This document shows positions 16,592-25,734 of a stretch of DNA of 64,000 nucleotides, piece after piece. This DNA is from Streptomyces composti (GTDB taxonomy: Bacteria > Actinomycetota > Actinomycetes > Streptomycetales > Streptomycetaceae), in assembly GCF_012034205.1 (NCBI RefSeq), contig NZ_JAATEM010000036.1:1-64000 (forward strand), read 5' to 3'. The notes beneath the pieces were generated by a model. It was not told the DNA's origin. It worked only from the letters and a program-made list of their open reading frames with translations, and did no database searches. Made by a program: the position numbers and the translations under genes. Numbering within the stretch: position 1 is the first letter of the stretch; every line of letters begins with the position of its first letter.

Positions 16592-17452
16592 ATGACCGCC
16601 GAGAACAGCGGAAGCACCGGGAACACGGGAAACCCCCGGAACCCCCGGAACCCCTGGAACCCCGGAAGCACCGGCCGCAGCGAGAACACCGAGAGCGCCG
16701 GGCACGGCGAGCACGGCATGCACGGGTACGCCGGCCCCGAGGGCCAGGACGCCCTGATGGCCGCGATCCTGGGCGAGCCGCCGCCCCCGGGGGCCCTGCG
16801 CGACCCGTCCGTCCGGGACGAGCACGGCGCGGCCGCCGCCGATGTCGCGGCGCTCCGGGAGCAGCTGGTGGTGATCGGTGACGCGCTGGCCGGCGAAGCC
16901 GGTGCCGCCCCTGCCGGACAAGCGGCCGTCACCCCGCTCGCCGGGCGCCGCCCGCGCCGCCCGCTGAAGGCCGCCCTCGGCGCCCTCGCGGCCGCCGCTG
17001 CCGCCGCGCTCGTCGTCTCGGTGGGCTGGCTCGCGCCGCAGGCGGGCGTCTCGGGCGGCGACGCCGGGGGCGGCTCCGCCGCCGACAGCGTGCCCGGCGA
17101 GAGCAGCGGCCCCGGCGTCCTCTTCGGCAGCCCCCGGTATCTGGCCTGCGCCCGCACGGTCGCCGAGGGCACCGTCTCCGCGGTGCGGCCGGCATCGTCC
17201 GGCGGGGTCGAGCGGGTCACGCTGACGGTGAGGGCCCTGTACAAGACGGAGGACGGGCGGACCGGAGAGCTCTCCTTCCCGGTCCGCACCGCCGAGGCGC
17301 CGCCGCTGCGCACGGGTGACCGGGTGCTCGTCGGCATCCCGAGGAACAACGCCTTCCCGGACACGGTGCTGGTCGGTGAGGAGCGGATCGCCCCTGCCCG
17401 GTCCCGGCTCGCCGCCTCCCTGCCCGAGTCCCGCACCCTCGGCTGCCCATGA
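16592..17452 (+). CDS. membrane protein paired with the sigma factor (putative anti-sigma role)
   Basis: A 286-residue single-pass protein. The N-terminus carries the low-complexity stretch GNTGNPRNPRNPWNPGSTGR, encoded by 9-bp DNA repeats. A cytoplasmic segment (about 50-130) includes DAALMAAI-like and VAALREQLVVIGDALAG helices. One membrane helix lies at about 135-157 (ALGALAAAAAAALVVSVGWL). An extracytoplasmic domain containing two cysteines ends in LGCP. No HxxxCxxC zinc anti-sigma motif is present. ATG at 16592 lies one base after the sigma stop, so the two are coupled. An anti-sigma function is inferred from position only. Confidence 0.75.
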   Translation: MTAENSGSTGNTGNPRNPRNPWNPGSTGRSENTESAGHGEHGMHGYAGPEGQDALMAAILGEPPPPGALRDPSVRDEHGAAAADVAALREQLVVIGDALAGEAGAAPAGQAAVTPLAGRRPRRPLKAALGALAAAAAAALVVSVGWLAPQAGVSGGDAGGGSAADSVPGESSGPGVLFGSPRYLACARTVAEGTVSAVRPASSGGVERVTLTVRALYKTEDGRTGELSFPVRTAEAPPLRTGDRVLVGIPRNNAFPDTVLVGEERIAPARSRLAASLPESRTLGCP

Positions 17453-17464
17453 CGGCATGACGAA

Positions 17465-17494
17465 GGGCGGGCGCCCTCACCAGGACGCCCGCCC
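17465..17494. terminator. hairpin between convergent genes
   Basis: GGGCGGGCG (17465-17473) pairs with CGCCCGCCC (17486-17494), with a 12-nt loop. It lies between the anti-sigma-like gene and the convergent subtilase. Confidence 0.55.
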
Positions 17495-17579
17495 CTCGTG
17501 CGCGGGCCCTGCCAGGACCCGGGCTGCTCACGGCTTTGCCGTCACGGCACGGGGCCGCAGCGGACCCGGCCGACAGCCG

Positions 17580-20500
17580 TTACGGCACGACGTTCCCGAT
17601 CGCCACGCTGCCGGTGCCCGCGACCGTGCCGCGCTCGTTGACCAGCTGGACCCGGCCGAAGAACTCGCGTCCCTCGGGGGCCGCCGCGGCGGCCGTGACC
17701 TCGGCGGAGACCTCCGCCGAGTCGCCCGTGCCGAGCTTCACCGTCGCGGAGTCGTCGACCGACACCGTGCCGAGCGAGGCGGAGAAGAACACGTCACGGT
17801 AGTCGTACTCCGTGGTGCCCGCCGGGACCGAGTAGCCCACGACCTCCACCGTGTAGGTGCCGGCGGCCGGCTCGGCGATGGACACCGACTCCTCCGAGTC
17901 GCCGTCGGCCGACTGGGCGACGCGGTTGCCGTCCTCGTCGTAGACCGCGAGGTCCAGGTCGGCGGCGGCGTCGGAGACGTTGCCGATGGACACGTCGAGC
18001 GAGGCGGCGCCCTCGGGCACCTCGACCGTGGTGGTCCGGGTCTCACCCGTCTTGATCGACGGGCGGTCCGCCTTCGCCGAGCCGAGCGGCCCGCCGACCA
18101 GCTTGCCCTCCAGGGCGGCGAACTTGTTCGTCACCTTCCAGGAGGCGGCGGCCGGTGTGCCGATCTCCGCCTCCGGCACGGTCACGGTCTCCGGCTCGAA
18201 GGCCGCGCCGAGCACGGCGACGTCCAGCTTGTAGGGGTTGTCGAGCAGCGGCGAGGTGCGGCGCGCCTCGACCTCGATCTCCCAGACGCCCGGCTGCGGG
18301 TCGGCGTAGGAGCGCAGGTCGGGGCGGCAGCCGTTGCCGTCGTTGTAGTTGTTGTAGCAGTTGGGCGTCGAGGTGGTGTCGACCGGGACGCCGTAGGGGT
18401 GGATGGCGATGAACCGGGTCTGGCTCTTGCCCTTCAGCCCGCTCATCGCGACCTGCAGCGTCTTCGCGCCCTCGGGCACGGTGACGAAGTAGGAGGTGGT
18501 GCTGTTGCGCTGCACCGAACCGGACGCCGAGTAGGTGTACTTCAGCGGGGCCGAGACCACCACCGTCGTCATGATCTGGCGGTCCACGCCCTCGGTGCGC
18601 GGGTCGTCGACCTCCAGGATCGCGCTCTTGATGCCGGCCGAGCCGGGCGCGGCCTGGACCTTCACGGTCACCGGCTTGTTCAGCGGCAGCTTGATGTCGT
18701 CGTCGCCGAGGATGCGGAAGGTGCGGCCGGCGTTGTTCTCGATGTCCAGCTTGTGCTTGATGGCGCGGTCGGGACCGGACGTACGGGTGATGGTGATCTC
18801 GTACGTCTTCTTCTGACCGGCCTTCAGGCCGCCCTCACGGTCGTACAGACCGGTGCCGAAGCCCGGCGTCTTCAGGAACTGGTCGATCGCGGTGTCGACC
18901 GGCGCCTTCACCGTGTAGGTGTGCGCGGTGGCGCCGTCGCGGATCGCGTCCCAGGCGTCCTCGATGTCGATCAGGCCCGCGCCCTCCTCGTAGGCCTGCA
19001 CGTCCTTGATGTGTTCGGCGGTGGAGGTGAGGGCGGTGCGCAGCGTCGCCGGAGGCAGGTCGATGCGCTTCTGCTTCGCGGCCGACAGCAGCAGCGCCGC
19101 GGCGCCCGCGGCCTGCGGGGAGGCCATCGAGGTGCCCTGCAGCATGCCGTAACCGGGCGGGAGCTGGTAGCCGGCCTCGGCGACCGGGGCGCCCGGCATC
19201 CAGGTCTGGATGGTGTTGATGGCGGCGCCAGGTGCGACCAGGGTCGGCGTGAAACCGCCGTCCTCACGCGGACCGCGCGAGGAGAACGGCATCATGGCGT
19301 ACTTCTTCTTGACCTCGGAGCCGTAGTTGGCGGCCCAGGTCTCGCGGGAGACGGAGGCGCCGACCGAGATGACCTTGTCGGCCAGCGACGGGTCACCGAT
19401 GGTGTTGGCGCCGGGGCCGGAGTTGCCTGCGGAGATCACCAGCTGCACGCCGTACTCGTCGATCAGGCGGTTGTACAGCTCGGCGCGGGCGTTGTTGCCG
19501 TCGTTGAGCGCCGGCAGGCCGCCGATGGACATGTTGACGATGTCGACGCCGCGCTTGGTGACGAGGTCGATCATGCCCTCGGTGAGCGCGACGTTGGTGC
19601 AGCCGCCGGACCAGGTGCAGGCGCGCGAGGAGACGAGCTTCGCGCCGGGCGCGGCGCCGTTCATCTTCCCGCCGAACAGGCCGTGCGCGGCGGTGATGCC
19701 GGCGACGTGCGTGCCGTGCTCGGACTCGATGACGCCGATGTTGACGAAGTCGGCCTTCTTGCCGGTCCAGTCACCGCCGTAGGGGTCCATCGGGACGTCC
19801 TTGCGGATCTCCACGACGAACGGCTGGCGCTCGGCGATCTCGGTCTTCGGGTCGTCGGTGCCGAAGTAGCCGACCTGGAAGCCGTCCTTGTACGGCTTCA
19901 TCGGCTCGTCGTCGCCGAAGTCCTGGTTGTTGTTCAGGTCCACCCGGACGGTGCCGGCCGCCGGGTCGTACAGCACGCCCCAGGAGTCGGTGGTGTCGCC
20001 GTCGCGGTTGGCGTCCCCGTCGGCGTCGCCGCCGGTGGTGTACGACTCCAGGAAGGTGCTGATCCGGTACTCGCCGGCCGGGGCCTTCCAGGTCTTGCCC
20101 TGGTAGGTGAAGCTGGGGCCGGAGACGTCGGTGACCATCGGCCGCCAGGTGCGGTCGTTGTCGACGATCGGGTCGGTCGCCGTCACCCAGTCGACGATCT
20201 TGCGCTCGCCGGTGGTGGTCTTCTGCAGCGCCGGGTGGCCGAGGTCGACACCGGAGTCGAGGATGCCGATGGTGATGCCCCGTCCGTCCGCCTTCGGGTG
20301 GTGCTTGACGAAGTCGACGGCGCCGGTCTCGAAGGACGGGTTGTACGGGTTCTTCGCCGGGGTGTGCTTGCCGGGCGCCGGGTAGGGCTTGCCCTTCTGG
20401 CCGCCGGCCGCCTTGGCGGTGTCCGCGCTCGGCGTCGGGTCGTCCAGCGGGATCTCCTCGCGCAGGTCGATGCCGTGCACGGAGGAGAGCTTGGCGGCGG

Positions 20501-20891
20501 CGGCGATGGCCGACTCGGCCCTGGCCGTCGGGACGGTGGCGCGGACGTAGCCCAGCTTGTCGTGGGTGCGGCCGACCGAGCCGCCCTTGACCGCGTTCAG
20601 CTGCGCGGCGACCTCCTCGGTCTTGCCGGGCGCGGTGGCGATCATCATGGTGACGTGCTTGGCGCCCTCGGCCTGCGCCTCGGCGAGCAGCTCCGCGTCG
20701 TCCGAACCGAGCTTCTCGGTGGCGGACTTGACGTCGGCGTCGGCCGGTGCGGGGGTGGCGGGCGCGCCGGCGGCGAGGGCCATGGGGACCGGTCCGGCCG
20801 CGGACAGCGCGGCGACGAGACCGGCGGCCACGGCGATGCGGGCCACGCGTCTCGCGCCCGGTATCGGGCCCTGTTGTGGGGAATGGGTCAT
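17580..20891 (-). CDS. large secreted S8 (subtilisin-like) serine protease
   Basis: About 1103 residues from the ATG reading MTHSPQQGP, chosen because AAGGGA lies 6 nt upstream; an ATG two codons earlier is possible. A signal peptide (RRVARIAVAAGLVAALSAAG to ALAAGAPA) is followed by an inhibitor-like propeptide. The catalytic triad is split: Asp in ITIGILDSGVDLGHPAL, His in ESEHGTHVAGITAAHG about 180 residues later, and Ser in LQGTSMASPQAAGAAAL. The long insert between Asp and His is unusual for simple subtilisins. The C-terminal half is made of beta-sandwich domains. It probably digests extracellular protein or processes secreted factors. It is divergent from a NUDIX gene. Confidence 0.93.
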   Translation of the reverse strand: MTHSPQQGPIPGARRVARIAVAAGLVAALSAAGPVPMALAAGAPATPAPADADVKSATEKLGSDDAELLAEAQAEGAKHVTMMIATAPGKTEEVAAQLNAVKGGSVGRTHDKLGYVRATVPTARAESAIAAAAKLSSVHGIDLREEIPLDDPTPSADTAKAAGGQKGKPYPAPGKHTPAKNPYNPSFETGAVDFVKHHPKADGRGITIGILDSGVDLGHPALQKTTTGERKIVDWVTATDPIVDNDRTWRPMVTDVSGPSFTYQGKTWKAPAGEYRISTFLESYTTGGDADGDANRDGDTTDSWGVLYDPAAGTVRVDLNNNQDFGDDEPMKPYKDGFQVGYFGTDDPKTEIAERQPFVVEIRKDVPMDPYGGDWTGKKADFVNIGVIESEHGTHVAGITAAHGLFGGKMNGAAPGAKLVSSRACTWSGGCTNVALTEGMIDLVTKRGVDIVNMSIGGLPALNDGNNARAELYNRLIDEYGVQLVISAGNSGPGANTIGDPSLADKVISVGASVSRETWAANYGSEVKKKYAMMPFSSRGPREDGGFTPTLVAPGAAINTIQTWMPGAPVAEAGYQLPPGYGMLQGTSMASPQAAGAAALLLSAAKQKRIDLPPATLRTALTSTAEHIKDVQAYEEGAGLIDIEDAWDAIRDGATAHTYTVKAPVDTAIDQFLKTPGFGTGLYDREGGLKAGQKKTYEITITRTSGPDRAIKHKLDIENNAGRTFRILGDDDIKLPLNKPVTVKVQAAPGSAGIKSAILEVDDPRTEGVDRQIMTTVVVSAPLKYTYSASGSVQRNSTTSYFVTVPEGAKTLQVAMSGLKGKSQTRFIAIHPYGVPVDTTSTPNCYNNYNDGNGCRPDLRSYADPQPGVWEIEVEARRTSPLLDNPYKLDVAVLGAAFEPETVTVPEAEIGTPAAASWKVTNKFAALEGKLVGGPLGSAKADRPSIKTGETRTTTVEVPEGAASLDVSIGNVSDAAADLDLAVYDEDGNRVAQSADGDSEESVSIAEPAAGTYTVEVVGYSVPAGTTEYDYRDVFFSASLGTVSVDDSATVKLGTGDSAEVSAEVTAAAAAPEGREFFGRVQLVNERGTVAGTGSVAIGNVVP

Positions 20892-20896
20892 CGGCA

Positions 20897-21019
20897 TCCC
20901 TTGTGCGTAAAGGACGTGAACGTGCGTGACAGACGATCGTGGGCGACCGGAGCTGAACGGCCCTGGCCGCGACGGTCCGGATGGCACTCCCGGACGATCG
21001 CTGAGCTTTACGCAAGGGA
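20897..21019. repeat. long-range inverted duplication between subtilase and NUDIX genes
   Basis: TCCCTTGTGCGTAAAG (20897-20912) is mirrored by CTTTACGCAAGGGA (21006-21019), differing by a 2-nt gap. Inside lies GACGATCG twice (20932-20939 and 20993-21000). The left arm contains the Shine-Dalgarno of the subtilase. The right arm reproduces that leader on the plus strand in front of a 5-codon ORF (MFGRG). The function is unknown. Confidence 0.5.
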
Positions 21020-21142
21020 CTGATGTTTGGGAGGGGTTGACCGAATCGCAATGGATGCATGGGGAAAACCCGCGATCCGCTTTTCCGGACAGCCTCCCGC
21101 GAACGCGACATGTCGTCGCCCGGCACCCTTTAACGTCCCTGT

Positions 21143-21601
21143 GTGCGAGAGAAGTTGAGGGTGGCGGCCTACGCCGTGGTGGTCCAGGACGGCCGGATCC
21201 TGCTCGCCCGCTCCCCGGGGCCGGGCGGCGTCCCCGAGTGGGTGATGCCGGGCGGCGGCATGGAGCACGGCGAGGATCCGTACGACACCGTGCGCCGGGA
21301 GGTCATGGAGGAGACCGGCTACCGCATCGAGGTCACCGGGCTCCTGGGCGTCGACTCCATCCGCTTCGTCCTGCCCGGCCGCCTGGGGCGCCCCACCGAC
21401 CACCACGGTGTGCGCCTCGTCTACGAGGGCCGCGTCACCGGCGGCGAGCTGCGCAACGAGGTGAACGGCTCCACGGAACTCGCCGCCTGGCAGCCGCTGG
21501 AGGACGTTCCCGGCCTGGTCCGGGTGAGCCTGGTCGACACCGCGCTCCGGCTGTGGCGGGAGCGGCCGGCGACGGGACGGCTGGAGCCGGCCGAGGAGTA
21601 G
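21143..21601 (+). CDS. NUDIX hydrolase
   Basis: A 152-residue pyrophosphohydrolase acting on nucleoside-diphosphate derivatives. It has the complete Nudix box GGMEHGEDPYDTVRREVMEE with TGY following (G-x5-E-x7-REVxEExG), at about residues 38-60. The substrate cannot be assigned. The GTG start at 21143 has no Shine-Dalgarno. TAACGT at 21131-21136 lies 6 nt upstream, consistent with a leaderless transcript. It is divergent from the subtilase and ends at a bidirectional hairpin. Confidence 0.88.
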   Translation: MREKLRVAAYAVVVQDGRILLARSPGPGGVPEWVMPGGGMEHGEDPYDTVRREVMEETGYRIEVTGLLGVDSIRFVLPGRLGRPTDHHGVRLVYEGRVTGGELRNEVNGSTELAAWQPLEDVPGLVRVSLVDTALRLWRERPATGRLEPAEE

Positions 21602-21630
21602 CCGCGGACGCGTCCGTGTCCGGCCCGCAT

Positions 21631-21662
21631 GAGGAGGGGCCGCCCGCCGGCGGCCCCTCCTC
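21631..21662. terminator. bidirectional hairpin terminator
   Basis: GAGGAGGGGCCGCC (21631-21644), loop CGCC, GGCGGCCCCTCCTC (21649-21662). It is a perfect 14-bp stem between convergent genes. Confidence 0.75.
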
Positions 21663-21693
21663 TCCCCTCCTGCCGCGGCGCGAGCCGCGCTCT

Positions 21694-22731
21694 TCAGCGG
21701 GGCAGCACCACCACGTACGCGGCCGGTTCCCGGTCCGCGGCGGCCATGAGCGCCGTGCGGATCACCGCCGCCTGCTGCTCCATCGCGTCCCGGAGCTTGC
21801 GCGGGGTGACATGCACGACCGTGATGCCCAGCCGCTCCAGGTGCTCGCGCTTGCGGACGTACTCCGACCACAGCGCGTCGTCCTCCTGGCGCGGCGCCCG
21901 CGTGTCCAGCTCCAGGGCCACCGCCTGGTCCGGCCAGTAGGCGTCCAGACCGCCCAGGTGCGGGCCGCCCGGCAGGCGCAGGTCGACGTTCCACACCGGG
22001 TCCGGCAGGCCGTACTCGCGCACCATCCGGTACAGCCGGTCCTCCGCGATCGCCCGGCCCTCGGCGACCAGCGAGTCCACCGCGTTCACCACGTGCGGAC
22101 GGTTCAGCAGGCGCGCCTCGTTCAGCTCCCGCACCACCGCGACCGCCTCGCAGTGCCCGCCGCGCACCGCCTCCGTCAGCAGCCTGCGCACCAGGCCCGC
22201 ATCCTGCAGCCGCGCCACCGCGTCGGCCAGCGCCCGCTCCACCGGGGCCACCGGGACACCCGTCACCTGCTGGGGGTCGGGCAGCGTGGCGGTGCGCACG
22301 ATCCGGGCGCAGCCCGCCGACCGCAGCCGCCGCAGCCGGGGCACCAGCACGTCGAAGGCGTCCAGGGAGGGCAGCGGGGGAGCGGTGGTGAAGCCGTGCA
22401 GGGTGAGCGCCGCCAGGCCGGTGATCATGGCCTCGGTGTAGGCGGGCGGCGGCGTGTCACCGGCGCCGGGCTGCTGGGGTACACCGGTGGTCCGCTGCCG
22501 TGCCGCGTACATCAGCACGGCGTGCAGCCGCTCCTCGCTGGTGGGCGGTCCGGGGTGGAGCAGGACGACCCCCGGCAGCAGCTGCTGCCAGGGCCCGCCG
22601 GGGCGGCACTGCTCGGTGATCTCGGAGTTCGGCACGCCGTGGCGGCGCAGCTGCGCGGTGGTCATGACGCGCCGCCGGCCGTCGGCGAAGTGGTGCAGGG
22701 GGCGGGGGGAGAGCGGGGTGTTGTGGTTCAT
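21694..22731 (-). CDS. AbiEi-antitoxin-like / DUF559 domain protein
   Basis: About 345 residues from the ATG reading MNHNTPLSPRP. The N-terminus (GRRRVMTTAQLRRHGVPNSE to GPWQQLLPGVVLLH) resembles the winged-helix domain of AbiEi-type antitoxins. The C-terminal 110 residues (GLPDPVWNVDLRLPGGPHLG, then DQAVALELDTRAPR, then KREHLERLGITVVHVTPRKL) look like the Vsr/DUF559 nuclease-like fold with an acidic ELD. No toxin (AbiEii-type nucleotidyltransferase) is adjacent, so this is an orphan. Such orphans are common in Streptomyces and their role is unknown. An upstream in-frame extension exists but is unlikely to be coding. Confidence 0.7.
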   Translation of the reverse strand: MNHNTPLSPRPLHHFADGRRRVMTTAQLRRHGVPNSEITEQCRPGGPWQQLLPGVVLLHPGPPTSEERLHAVLMYAARQRTTGVPQQPGAGDTPPPAYTEAMITGLAALTLHGFTTAPPLPSLDAFDVLVPRLRRLRSAGCARIVRTATLPDPQQVTGVPVAPVERALADAVARLQDAGLVRRLLTEAVRGGHCEAVAVVRELNEARLLNRPHVVNAVDSLVAEGRAIAEDRLYRMVREYGLPDPVWNVDLRLPGGPHLGGLDAYWPDQAVALELDTRAPRQEDDALWSEYVRKREHLERLGITVVHVTPRKLRDAMEQQAAVIRTALMAAADREPAAYVVVLPR

Positions 22732-22834
22732 GCCGGGCAACTTCCCGTGTCCGGCCCGCCCGCGAACCGCTGTTACACGTCCGTCGACAAATACGGACAA
22801 GCTCGCACTAAAGGACGCATGTTCGGTTGCCGAA

Positions 22835-22868
22835 AACCCCTGGTCCATTCGGGTGAGGACCAGGGGTT
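22835..22868 (-). terminator. pepN2 terminator hairpin
   Basis: AACCCCTGGTCC (22835-22846), 10-nt loop, GGACCAGGGGTT (22857-22868), read on the minus strand downstream of the second pepN. The top of the stem and the flanking AAAA give a short U-tract (revcomp ...GGGGTTTTCGG). Confidence 0.7.
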
Positions 22869-22984
22869 ACGGGTCCGGTCGTACGCATCGGGTAACGCTC
22901 GTACGAGCGGCCCGACCGGGTATCGCGGCCTGCTCGCCGCGGCACCGCGGCCGGACGTCCGGCTCGTCGGCCCGGCCGGGCGGC

Positions 22985-25561
22985 TCAGCCGGCTGCCGCG
23001 TCGCACTCCTGCCCGCGCAGCGCCCGCGCCAGGTCGTCCCGGGCCTCCAGCACCAGCCGCCGCAGCGCCGGCGGCGCCTGCTCGTGCCCGGCGAGCCAGG
23101 CGTCCGCCGCCTCGAGCGTCGCCGGGGAGTCCTGCGTGGTCGGGAACAGGCCCCGCACCACGTCCATCGCGATCTGGATGGACCGCTCGCGCCACACCCG
23201 CTCGATCGCCTCGAAGTACTTCTCCGCGTACGGCGCCAGCAGCTCGCGCTGCGAGTGCTGCACGAACCCGGAGATGGTCGCCTCCACCAGCGCGTTGGAC
23301 AGCGCGTCGGACTCCACCACCTGGGCCCAGCACTGCGCCTTCACGGCGGCCGACGGGCGGGCCGCCAGGCAGCGCACCTGGTGCCGCTTGCCGGAGGCGG
23401 TGTCGTCCCGGGCCAGCTCCTCGGCCAGCGCCTTCTCGTCCGCGACCCCGTGCGCGGCCAGCGGCTCCAGGAACGCCCAGCGCAGCTCCTGGTCCACCTC
23501 GAGACCCTGGATCGTCACCGAGCCCGCCAGCAGATCCTGCAGCAGCTGGAGGTCGCCGGGCGTGGACGCCACCCGGGCCAGGAAGCGCGCCCAGGCCAGC
23601 TGCTGCTCGCTGCCCGGCTCGGCCGCCTCCAGCTCCCGCCGCGCACCCTCGGCGAGCAGCGCCCCGCCGGTCTCCCGCCAGGCCGGCGCGGCGTAGTGCA
23701 CCAGCGCCGACTCGGCCCAGGCGTGCAGCATCTGCAGCACCCCGATGTCGCTCTCCCGCCCGGCGAAGCGCAGCACCAGGGAGATGAAGTCCCGGGCCGG
23801 CAGCAGCGCGTCGCGGGTGAGGTTCCACAGCGCGGACCAGCACAGGGCGCGGGCCAGCGGGTCGGTCAGGGCGCCGAGGTGCTCGCGCAGGGTGGCCAGC
23901 GAGGTCTCGTCGAAACGGATCTTGCAGTAGGTGAGGTCGTCGTCGTTGACCAGGACCAGCTCGGGCGCCTCGGCCCCGGCCAGCTCCGCCACCACCGTAC
24001 GGGCGCCCTCGACGTCCGTCTCGGCGCGCGCGTAGCGCTCCAGCGTCCCGTCGCCGGTGCGCCGGTACAGGCCCACCGCGACCCGGTGCGGCCGCAGTTC
24101 GGGGTGCGACTCGGCGGCCTCCTGCACCACCGCGAGCTCCTCGACCCGCCCGTCGGCGCCCAGCAGCACCTGCGGGGTGAGGGTGTTGACCCCGGCCGTC
24201 TGCAGCCAGGACCGCGACCAGGCCGCCATGTCCCGCCCGCTGGTCTCCTCGAGGACCGACAGCAGGTCACCGAGGGTGGTGTTGCCGTAGGCGTGCCGCT
24301 TGAAGTAGCGCCGGGCGCCCTCGAGGAAGGCGTCCTGGCCGACGTACGCCACCAGCTGCTTGAGCACGCTGGCGCCCTTGGCGTAGGTGATGCCGTCGAA
24401 ATTCAGCTTCGCGTCCTGCAGATCGCGGATGTCCGCGGTGATCGGATGCGTGGACGGCAGCTGGTCGGCGCGGTAGGCCCAGGCCTTTCGGCGGTTGGCG
24501 AAGGTGATCCAGCCGTCGGTGAAGCGGGTGGCGCCCACCAGCGCGAACGCGCCCATGAAGTCGGCGAAGGACTCCTTCAGCCACAGGTCGTCCCACCAGC
24601 GCATGGTGACCAGGTCGCCGAACCACATGTGCGCCATCTCGTGCAGGATCACGTTGGTGCGGCCCTCGTAGGACGCCTGCGTCACCTTGCCCCGGAAGAT
24701 GAACTCCTCGCGGAAGGTCACCATCCCCGGGTTCTCCATCGCGCCCAGGTTGTACTCGGGCACGAACGCCTGGTCGTACTTGCCGAAGGGGTACGGGTAG
24801 TCGAAGTGCTCGTGGAAGAAGTCCAGGCCCTGCTTGGTCACCAGGAACACGTCGTCGGCGTCGAAGTACGGGGCGAGACCCTTGCGGCACATGGCGCCCA
24901 GCGGGATCCGCAGCCGGGTGCCGTCGGGCAGCTCACGCTCGTAGGAGTCCTCCACGTAGTGGTACGGGCCCGCCACCACACAGGTGATGTACGTCGAGAT
25001 CGGCTTGGTCTCCGCGAACCGCCACACCCCGTCGGCGAGTTCACCGGTGCCGTTGCTCCACACCCGCCAGCCCTCCGGGGCGCGCACCTCGAAGCGGAAC
25101 GGCGCCTTGAGGTCGGGCTGCTCGAAGTTCGCGAAGACCCGGCGGGAGTCGGCAGGCTCGTACTGGGTGTACAGGTACACCTCGCCGTCCTCGGGGTCGA
25201 CGAAGCGGTGCAGGCCCTCGCCGGTGCGGGAGTAGGCGCACTGGGCGTCGACGATCAGCTCGTTGTCGGCGGCGAGGTCCTCCAGCAGGATGCGGGAGCC
25301 GTCGAAGACCTCGCCGGGGTCCAGGTCGCGCCCGTTGAGGGAGACGGCCGTCACACTCGGCGCGATCAGGTCGGCGAAGCTGCTCGCGCCCGGCTCGGCG
25401 CAGCGGAACCGGATGGTGGTGACGGAGCGGAACGTCCGCGGCCCCGGCCCGTTCTCCTCGCCGACCGCGGACCGCACATCGAGGGACACCTCGTATCCGT
25501 CGACGGAGAGCAGGGCGGCCCGCTCCCGGGCCTCGTCACGGGTCAGGTTCTCACCGGGCAC
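22985..25561 (-). CDS. pepN: aminopeptidase N (M1 family), copy 2
   Basis: An 858-residue paralog of the pepN at 11854-14427. It has the M1 signature YNLGAMENPG and the zinc site ILHEMAHMWFGDLV plus KESFADF (HExxH-x18-E). The C-terminal helical domain is ERAP1-like. The GAMEN neighbourhood differs slightly from copy 1 (ENPG against ENAG), and the sequences have clearly diverged, so this is an old duplication. It probably differs in residue preference. It is monocistronic and divergent from the DsbA-fold gene. No signal peptide is seen. Confidence 0.94.
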   Translation of the reverse strand: MPGENLTRDEARERAALLSVDGYEVSLDVRSAVGEENGPGPRTFRSVTTIRFRCAEPGASSFADLIAPSVTAVSLNGRDLDPGEVFDGSRILLEDLAADNELIVDAQCAYSRTGEGLHRFVDPEDGEVYLYTQYEPADSRRVFANFEQPDLKAPFRFEVRAPEGWRVWSNGTGELADGVWRFAETKPISTYITCVVAGPYHYVEDSYERELPDGTRLRIPLGAMCRKGLAPYFDADDVFLVTKQGLDFFHEHFDYPYPFGKYDQAFVPEYNLGAMENPGMVTFREEFIFRGKVTQASYEGRTNVILHEMAHMWFGDLVTMRWWDDLWLKESFADFMGAFALVGATRFTDGWITFANRRKAWAYRADQLPSTHPITADIRDLQDAKLNFDGITYAKGASVLKQLVAYVGQDAFLEGARRYFKRHAYGNTTLGDLLSVLEETSGRDMAAWSRSWLQTAGVNTLTPQVLLGADGRVEELAVVQEAAESHPELRPHRVAVGLYRRTGDGTLERYARAETDVEGARTVVAELAGAEAPELVLVNDDDLTYCKIRFDETSLATLREHLGALTDPLARALCWSALWNLTRDALLPARDFISLVLRFAGRESDIGVLQMLHAWAESALVHYAAPAWRETGGALLAEGARRELEAAEPGSEQQLAWARFLARVASTPGDLQLLQDLLAGSVTIQGLEVDQELRWAFLEPLAAHGVADEKALAEELARDDTASGKRHQVRCLAARPSAAVKAQCWAQVVESDALSNALVEATISGFVQHSQRELLAPYAEKYFEAIERVWRERSIQIAMDVVRGLFPTTQDSPATLEAADAWLAGHEQAPPALRRLVLEARDDLARALRGQECDAAAG

Positions 25562-25734
25562 GGGCGGTACTCCTCATGCGTCGTCGACATGACTGATCAG
25601 CACCGATCCTGCCATGCGCCCCTGACGGGGAGCAGCCGGGAATGGCCGGGAGGCGATGTGGCGTTGACATGGAGGCTGAGTCCTGAACGAACAGACCCGT
25701 ACCACGCAGATCCCCTGCCACGTCGAGGAGCGAC

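Noticed and set aside
17316..21023. 1235-codon plus-strand frame opposite the subtilase
   Set aside because: It encodes only Val/Gly/Asp-rich low-complexity text complementary to the S8 protease; no start signal.
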